This document shows positions 57,212 through 64,000 of a stretch of DNA of 64,000 nt, one piece after another. The notes below the pieces were generated by a model. It saw only the letters and a list, made by a program, of their open reading frames with translations. It ran no database searches and was not told the origin of the DNA. Each line of letters begins with the position of its first letter. Positions within the stretch are counted from its first letter, which is position 1. The stretch spans positions 248,001-312,000 of the forward strand of contig JAUJYZ010001117.1 in assembly GCA_033675265.1 (NCBI GenBank). Direction: 5' to 3'. The translations under genes were made by a program, and so were the position numbers. This DNA comes from Actinostola sp. cb2023. Lineage: Eukaryota; Cnidaria; Anthozoa; Actiniaria; Actinostolidae.

Positions 57212-58144
57212 TATGGAAGCCCAGAACGGTATTTCTCATTACCGTTTTGCGCTTTGCTCATTTTGGTACCAAAAACGGTAATCGGCAATAGATTTCTCTG
57301 CCGATTTTCGCTATTGCTCAGTTTGGTACCAAAAACGGTAATCGGCAATAGATTTCTCTGCCGATTTTCGCTATTGCTCAGTTTGGTACCAAGAACGGTA
57401 ATCGGCAATAGATTTCTCTGCCGATTTTCGCTATTGCTCAGTTTGGTACCAAAAACGGTAATCGGCAATAGATTTCTCTGCCGATTTTCGTAGCCTCGTT
57501 CTCATGCTACACACGAGGTCGAAGTATGGCGGAGGAGACAACTACATGTAGAGTCCTCGTACGAAATGCTGGAGAAGAAAGCAGCGGATAGGTATGTAGT
57601 CTTTCATGGTTCCTTTTGCGGGCTGCCGGAGCGCAATAGTTTGAGTTGTGGTATCTGCAGAAAGACCCGCGTTTAGCCGGTATCTTTATTTATTAAGGCT
57701 TATGTTAATAAATTCCATCTTTCACGGTTGGTATTGTACTGAAGCTTACACTTTGTGTAAGATACCACAACTCAAACTATTGCGCTCCGGCAGCCCGCAG
57801 AAGGAACCATGAAAGACTACATACCTTTCCGCTGCTTTCTTCTCTAGCATTTCGTACGAGGACTCTACATGTAGTTGTCTCCTCCGCCATACTTCGACCT
57901 CGTGTGTAGCATGAGAACGAGGCTACGAAAATCGGCAGAGAAATCTATTGCCGATTACCGTTTTTGGTACCAAACTGAGCAATAGCGAAAATCGGCAGAG
58001 AAATCTATTGCCGATTACCGTTTTTGGTACCAAACTGAGCAATAGCGAAAATCGGCAGAGAAATCTATTGCCGATTACCGTTTTTGGTACCAAAATGAGC
58101 AAAGCGCAAAACGGTAATGAGAAATACCGTTCTGGGCTTCCATA
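57212..58144. mobile_element. 933-bp foldback element with subterminal 60-bp repeats
   Basis: The element is a giant imperfect palindrome. The outer ends TATGGAAGCCCAGAACGG (57212 onward) and their complement (to 58144) have TA at both edges, a possible target duplication. Each arm carries 60-bp tandem units built of GGTACCAAAAACGGTAATCG, GCAATAGATTTCTCTGCCGA and TTTTCGCTATTGCTCAGTTT. There are four units on the left and three on the right. The inner arms (from TAGCCTCGTTCTCATGC) are nearly identical over about 190 bp, around a central segment of about 80-100 bp. Open frames in the 60-bp units are artefacts. The structure fits FoldBack-type DNA elements. Confidence 0.88.
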
Positions 58145-59015
58145 TTTCTTAGATCAGACACAGACCCTTGAGGTCGTCGAGGAGCGCCACATTTAATCCT
58201 GTTATTCTAGGAGGTCGAGTAAACGATATGTAATGGTAACTGAATGCTTTCTGTTTTGATCCAGTCATTATTCTCATGAACTAAGGTCAATGCCGTGACC
58301 AAGCCTTGGAATGGAATCTCAATCGGCTGCGGGCTCCACCTGCATGAGGTGTTGTGGGGCGAAAGTCTAGAGGGAGTCAGACTATGTCGCTACATGCCGT
58401 GATTTTACTATTTAGAGCAATATACAGATTCGGGCCTGCAGTAATTGCGGCTAACGCTTTTACGCTGCCATATGACAAAAGCTAAATATTAAAATAAATA
58501 GAAATGCAAAAACTAGAACTGTTAAACATGTCGTTAGTTTATTCGTCCGAATATTTCGGCTATTTAAATTGTATGCCCAAAGAAACACATTCACCTAAAT
58601 AAATAAAATTAATAATAAATAAATAAATAAAATTCGTTGAACAATGACAAAGTTATCACTGATCCCTTCGTCAATCCAGATAGTTACGCGTTGTTTTGTT
58701 TGTTGTTTTGTTTACGTTTGTAACAACTTTTCACACCCCCCAGCTGACGATGGGTCAATGACACGAAAGTTCAGTAGGGATTTTAACTTTACAAATGTTA
58801 AAATATAGAACGAGAAAAAATGTATCCGTGTGGAAAAAATGGATGGTAATCTCTCGGGGTTCATTGCCTTGAGAAATCTCCTCCTGAAAATGAAACAAAG
58901 ATTAGAGAATGTAGATCGTATCTTGTGGACGCTGTGTGGGATGCACTCGGAACGCCGGGATAATTGTAATAGTTTATGATTTCAATTATATCTATTTTTT
59001 CCGGTGTACAACAAT
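58145..59015. other. Intergenic sequence
   Basis: No gene is seen. A (TAAA)n tract lies at about 58598-58632. Confidence 0.5.
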
Positions 59016-59019
59016 CCCA

Positions 59020-60045
59020 TCATCTCATCAAACGATCCAGTCATTTCCTTTTCAGTCCCTGTTACGAAATGACGTGTCACATTGCGCTTAGTTAGTAAAT
59101 TCAAAACATAAATAACTACAACATAGACAGAATTCTCGTTGATTTCTCCCGTGATACTGTAGTTGATCTAGAGAAAAGCATTGCTTTGGTGATAACAAGC
59201 ACCTTGGTATGCGGCTATCCACACTGAATTACACTGGAAGATTGTTGGAATAATTGATGGTTTTGATTAAACTTTTTAACTTTATATATTTTTTCGTTGT
59301 ATTGTATCATTTCATCCAATGACTGACACTGAGTCATTTCCTTTACAGTCACTTTACTTACATTTCGTTTCGTTATAGTAAATACAAAATAGAAGTACAA
59401 CAGATACAGTAGATTTCTCGTTTATTTACGAGGAAACAATAGCAAGCACTACACTTCCTGGCCTGGGTAAACCACAACAACAGTTACAAATCAATATATT
59501 AACTTTAGTAAGGAAAGGTCGTCGCGCATTAACGGTTTACCACATACCGTATTTACAGATCGATAGCCAGGAGGTTTTCTCTCTCAATAGCTTAATTCAT
59601 GAATATATAAATAGTACAGACTGAATCATTGGTGATTAAAAAGTATTATAACGCCTTTATATATTTTTCCGTTGTATTGTATCATTTCATCCAATGACTG
59701 ACACTGAGTCATTTCCTTTACAGTTCACGTTACGTACATTTCGTTTCGTTTATTAGGTATGGTACAAAAGAAGTACAAGATACATCATTTCTAGCAGATT
59801 TCTCGTTTATTTATGAGAGGAAACAATGGCAAGCACTACACTTCCTGGCCTAGGTAAACCACAATAACAGTTACAATAAATAAGGAAAGTAAAGAAAGGT
59901 CGTCGCGCATTAACGGTTTAACACACATACCGTATTTACAGATCGACAGCCAGGAGGTTTTCTCTCTCAATAGCTTAATCATGAAAATAATAGTATAGTC
60001 TGAATCATTGGTGATTATAAAGTATTATAACACCTCCAATCTCAC
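59020..60045. repeat. Three diverged direct duplications
   Basis: GTCATTTCCTTT(A/T)CAGT occurs at about 59039, 59333 and 59709. Shared flanks include TTGTATTGTATCATTTCATC, CCAATGACTGACACTGAG, GGAAACAATAGCAAGCACTA, GGTCGTCGCGCATTAACGG and GACAGCCAGGAGGTTTTCTC. Copies 2 and 3 are close; copy 1 is older and shorter. Confidence 0.88.
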
Positions 60046-61205
60046 CTCTAGACGGACCCATAAAGTTGCGGTTGATACTGCAGGACCTGCAGGATAGTTA
60101 GTGGTGAGATAATGATAAATGATCCACAATACCTAACTATATCGGGATTGCCCTTTACAATCGAGAGAAATTCATTTCAATTAAAATGCTTTAACTCCTT
60201 AAAAAATTGGGTATGATGTATAATGATCAATGATTTCAAGACACATGCTAACAATTGAAATAGTTCCTCTCCTTCTGCAGCTCAGTCACAACTTGTCGGA
60301 TACTACTCATCAGTTTTCAGTTTGTAGCTGCCGCCTCTAGTGCCACGCCAGCCCAAAGGAATTGTCCAGGCTCTAAATATATATCAGTTCTGCTCAAATT
60401 TAGATCAAGATACGAAGTTATCTTCTCTCTATTTAAAACCGGATAGTGCATGGCAGTGCATGGGATAATCAGGCATGTCAAATATATGAAAGTGGAAAAT
60501 AGGAGTGTCAAAGAATGTCCTCAGTTTGACTGACATTGTCATCAACATCATTGTCATCTGGTGCATGCATGACTGAGTGGTATTGAAGGATGATATGTGG
60601 TTTCGCTGTAACCGTTTACAGAGGAAACGTTCACGTAATGACAAGTTTTTGCGGTCGATAGCGTGATGTCTAGCGTGTTCGTGACAGAGAAATAACTCAA
60701 AACAACGCTATCTTTATTTCCGTGGCTTAAACTGACAACTGAAGAGGTTAATCAATCAGTTGTACTTGAATGTCCACTGGAGAGTCACGATATTATTCTT
60801 TAACGAAATTCATTGTTTTCATTTCATTATTTCATCTTCCTATTGGATGATTACAAAACACTATAATAGTAAGAATAAGCCAAAGAGGGAGGGAACGGTT
60901 GGCCCCTGGACCAGGGGCGTAGCAACCTGTACAGTACACGTGTGTACCTGAAAGAAATGTCCAAGAAAGACTAAAAATAGGTGAAAGCTTATCAATATAC
61001 TTTTTTTTTTACAATTTTTGTTTAAAAAAAAAGAAGAAATACTGCGGAAAACAATTCCAAAAAAGAAAACAAACAAACAAGAACAAAACAAACAAAACAA
61101 AAAAAACTAAATAACCACTAGGCCCACTAAATAACTGCCCCGCACCACTAGGCTATCGTGCACGCTTATTGATTTGGAGGACAAAATAACCTAGTGTATC
61201 TTGTG
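60046..61205. other. Intergenic sequence
   Basis: No supported gene. A-rich tracts near 61000-61105 look like a retroelement tail. Confidence 0.4.
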
Positions 61206-61211
61206 AATGGA

Positions 61212-61298
61212 CTGCGGTCCCGTAGCTCACACTGAAACACAGCGCGTTAGAAGCACATTGCATTGTACATGGGCCGGGATCGATTCCTCGCTGCACCG
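61212..61298 (+). mobile_element. tRNA-like sequence, probable SINE head
   Basis: GGTCCCGTAGCTCACACTG gives an A-box-like start. GGGCCGGGATCGATTCCTCG contains a B-box-like GGATCGATTCC at the right spacing. It is followed by a T-rich tract. Acceptor-stem pairing is poor, so this is a tRNA-derived relic rather than a working tRNA. Confidence 0.45.
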
Positions 61299-61299
61299 A

Positions 61300-62130
61300 A
61301 TTTGTTTCTTCTTTTTTTTTAACTCTTTGTTTTTGTAAGAATATTTTTATACTCAAATGATTATTTTAATAATGTAAAATAATTTAAAATAATTAAAAAA
61401 TGTTAAGCTATTTTTATTATTTGTTTTGTTCTTATTTGTTTAATTTGTTTGTTTTCTTTTTTGGAATTGTTTACTTATTTCTTTTTTTTTGTAAAAGTGT
61501 TTGGTATGATTCAGTTTTGAAAACGTGACTCAAGAATCGCCAAAACATATTCGTTGATGTACCGCAGAGTGCGCATAGGAAAAATACTCTTTGTCGAGCC
61601 ATAAATGCGTATTCGTGTGTACGCAAACTTCCACGTAAACCATATGTACTTCTCACATTTCCTCAAAGCGTATAGACGTGACGTATACACTAGACATTTA
61701 AACGGTTCCAGTCGTTATAGGAACAGACTACTCCAGCCCTATCTTAGAAGTTACCGCCCATTATGCTAATACTATTTTGTGCGTCAAATTTGATTAATTT
61801 GCAATAAGGACGTCGGATTTTTCTAGTGCCTAGTCATGTTTAGCTTTCTTCAACTATATCGTGATGTATCATAAACGCATTAGCCTTTAAAGCTACTTGA
61901 ACGAAACGATGTATCAATTTACCAGACAGTAACTTCATCTTCTTAGCAGACAACTGTTAATGATTGAAATAGTTTACGAGGCCACACCCTTCCATCCGAA
62001 CGAAACAACTGGTTCCTGTTTACTGTATGAATAAAGGTACAGAACTTTGTAGAATGCGAACTAAATCTTTCATCTAGGCCTCATCAAGGATGTCACAGAA
62101 TTTCTAAAATTCTCATACAAAACATGATTC
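61300..62130. other. Intergenic AT-rich sequence
   Basis: Nothing specific is recognised. Confidence 0.45.
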
Positions 62131-62131
62131 T

Positions 62132-62322
62132 AATAGGCGATTTTCATTATGGCGTCATATGACTACAACTACCAGAATGCTTTGGAAATTTTCTTTCTTA
62201 TTCAGATTTTTATTCCCTCACGAGAATAGCAAGACAATTGGTGCCATTGTCTAACAAAAGAAAATGGGCAAAGCATTCTGGTACTTGTAGCCATACAGAC
62301 GCCATCATGAAAATCGCCTATT
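62132..62322. mobile_element. MITE with AATAGGCGATTTTCAT ends
   Basis: AATAGGCGATTTTCATTATG then GCGTC at 62132 onward is complementary to GACGCCATCATGAAAATCGC then CTATT ending at 62322. Inner ACCAGAATGCTTTG arms also match. Length 191 bp, non-coding. Confidence 0.85.
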
Positions 62323-62905
62323 CAAAATTGTAATCTTTGATTTTTTCAAATCTCTGCATTTAATGAAAAAGGAAGAAAGAAAAAAAAGAAACGGAAAAAA
62401 AGAAAGGTAAATAAGAAAGAAAAAAAAGTAATCAAAAGAGGGACAACATATCAAACTGAAAAGACGCTATTGAAAACTCTTACTCTTTTATTTTACTTTA
62501 TCTACTCTCAACGAATATCAGCTAAGAATTCACAGCGATATAGATATACATTGAATACTATATCTACTAGACAATGTAACTCTGAACATGCTAAACTGTG
62601 TGGGTTTAGAATATTCCAACTAAGACCACTTCACCCAAGTCCACTTCACTTAGTCACGTTGGAAATCAATCCTCTTATAGTAGATAAGAAACCTATTAAA
62701 ATAGTTCGAGCATTGGATTTGCAACCTAACAGCTTCAAAGGTCTAGAGCGAGAAAAAACGCGTTAAATTATGTATTCAGAGAATTACAGCCTCCAAAGAA
62801 TCGGAACGACCTACAAAATACTGTTGTTTCATCTTTATGTATAAAACGAGTCCACGATTTCATCAAGCCTGCAATAATCTTCATGTTCGAGTGAAAATGT
62901 GAAAA
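62323..62905. other. Intergenic sequence
   Basis: A 98-codon open frame at 62470-62766 has no recognisable motif and no supporting signals. It is not called as a gene. Confidence 0.4.
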
Positions 62906-62911
62906 AAAAAG

Positions 62912-62998
62912 AACGAATGAGAAATGAACGAATGAGAAATGAACGAATGAGAAATGAACGAATGAGGAATGAATGAATGAGAAATGAATGAATGAAAA
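62912..62998. repeat. 15-bp minisatellite (GAACGAATGAGAAAT)n, about five to six copies
   Basis: Direct repeats of GAACGAATGAGAAAT, drifting to GAATGAATGAGAAAT at the right end. Confidence 0.9.
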
Positions 62999-63161
62999 AG
63001 AGAATGATTTTCGATGATCTCTTTTGCACTATGAATTTTACTGTTTTTGACTTATTATTATCTAAGTTGTGTAATACAAGTTACAACCAGACTTATTTAA
63101 TTCAAGTGGGTCCTCCCATAATACTTCCTGTCAGCCAATATAATATTCTAATATGAATAGT

Positions 63162-63308
63162 TCAAGCATTATGTGGATCACATATGGTATCATCGTCTTG
63201 TAACAAGTCATCATTGCTGTGGTTGTACTTTGGCGACTTTTCGTGACTCCTTTGACATGGTTTTGGGACACTGCATCTCACACCAACTGATTGGTACCAT
63301 AGTTGCTC
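63162..63308 (-). CDS. Candidate terminal exon of an unrecognised minus-strand gene
   Basis: On the minus strand an acceptor (ATCTTTTCGTAG) is followed by 49 codons ending in TGA (63164-63162). They read EQLWYQSVGVRCSVPKPCQR, SHEKSPKYNHSNDDLLQDDD, TICDPHNA. The polar, acidic ending looks like a real C-terminus. A second frame of the same segment is also open for about 34 codons, which lowers confidence. Upstream on the minus strand a frame (YVVDNFEGGL near 63494-63465) could precede it, but splice sites there are weak. The family is unknown. Confidence 0.3.
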   Translation of the reverse strand, partial: EQLWYQSVGVRCSVPKPCQRSHEKSPKYNHSNDDLLQDDDTICDPHNA

Positions 63309-64000
63309 CTACGAAAAGATGATGATTATAATAATAAAACCTCTGTATTTGAGAAGGGTTGGAGGCTCAAAAAGAGGGTCTGAGAATAACATCTCTGGTT
63401 CCCAGCACATGATTTTTGAATGGATAGGAAACTTGACTTTCATTGGGAATGAAGGAACTGACCAAACCTCCTTCAAAATTGTCAACTACGTACTAGCATG
63501 ATTTAATTATCACTGATTGCATTACCATGTGACTACTCCAGATGGAAGTCTGAAATTGAAATTAGACTCTAGACATCAAAGAAGCCACATATTTGATGTT
63601 TATGATTGACGTAAGTCTATTCCCAACTTATACAGTTCAACTTTCGTATGGAGTCATCGTTTAGTAATGCAAATGATTAACCACTCTATCAAATACTAGA
63701 CTGAATGCATTCCTTTAGTTGAACGAGAGTAATAAAACACCAGAGTTGAGTTGCATAAACCTAATGATTGGTGTAAATGGTAACGTCAGTCGTTAAAATA
63801 GTACAGTAAGTTTGACTGGATTTAACATTGGGTGTTAGCAGTTATACCCATTGTTAAGTTTTAAGCAACTCACCCAGGACCGTACATAGCACAGGGGCAG
63901 GGGGAAGTTGCCCCCCTAGCAAAGATACCAAGTACTGAGAACTGTACTATTTTTATTTATTTATTGATCATGTTATATACGTACTATCCCCCCCCCCCCC
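63309..64000. other. Right edge, non-coding, with dispersed repeat and poly(C)
   Basis: A dispersed repeat shared with 4568-4655 lies at about 63572-63650. The window ends in a run of ten C (63991-64000), possibly a simple repeat or an assembly edge. Confidence 0.5.

Noticed and set aside
57211..58196. Open frames on both strands repeating PITVFGTKLSNSENRQRN
   Set aside because: They come from the 60-bp subterminal units of the foldback element, appear in both arms and have no independent coding evidence.
62470..62766. 98-codon plus-strand open frame
   Set aside because: No homology recognised, no promoter or poly(A) evidence. It lies next to a MITE and low-complexity DNA.

Overview
This 64 kb window is animal nuclear DNA: AT-rich, with intron-split genes, GT-AG splice sites and many short transposable elements. 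The gene set (an Antennapedia-class Hox gene of the anthozoan Anthox7/8 type, a CatSper accessory subunit, B9D1, LRP2BP, TACC and a divergent TIMP) and the many small inverted-repeat elements suggest a cnidarian, most likely an anthozoan (sea anemone or coral). No database search was possible. Gene names rest on residue-by-residue recognition of family motifs, and exon borders on splice signals and reading phase.

Layout. The left 18 kb is gene-dense. It holds the 3' half of a TACC coiled-coil gene (716-3003, +), a complete seven-exon B9D1 (8444 to 5059, -), a complete six-exon LRP2BP (8580-12837, +) and a complete five-exon CATSPERB-like gene (13200-17653, +). B9D1 and LRP2BP start head to head across only 135 bp, and that gap contains an RFX X-box-like site. 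A 21-bp motif (20/21 identical) lies just upstream of both LRP2BP and CATSPERB. TACC acts at centrosomes and spindles, B9D1 at the ciliary transition zone and CatSper in the sperm flagellum, so the block is a neighbourhood of centrosome, cilium and flagellum genes. An intronless, unrecognised 205-aa gene follows at 19174-19791.

From 20 to 30 kb the window is repeat-dominated: a tRNA-derived SINE, hairpin elements, and two back-to-back ATG-rich satellite arrays (about 23.49-28.26 kb with a higher-order period near 1.17 kb, and 28.81-29.99 kb). Open reading frames inside these arrays are by-products of the repeats. From 30 to 51 kb a single two-exon Hox gene (41049-42127) stands alone among non-coding DNA and tandem repeats. 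The right end carries a two-exon TIMP-like gene (54611 to 51345, -) with altered cysteines, a small two-exon gene behind a CRE/ETS promoter (55384-55952, +), a 933-bp foldback element (57212-58144), several duplications and MITEs, and a probable terminal exon of a minus-strand gene (63308 to 63162).
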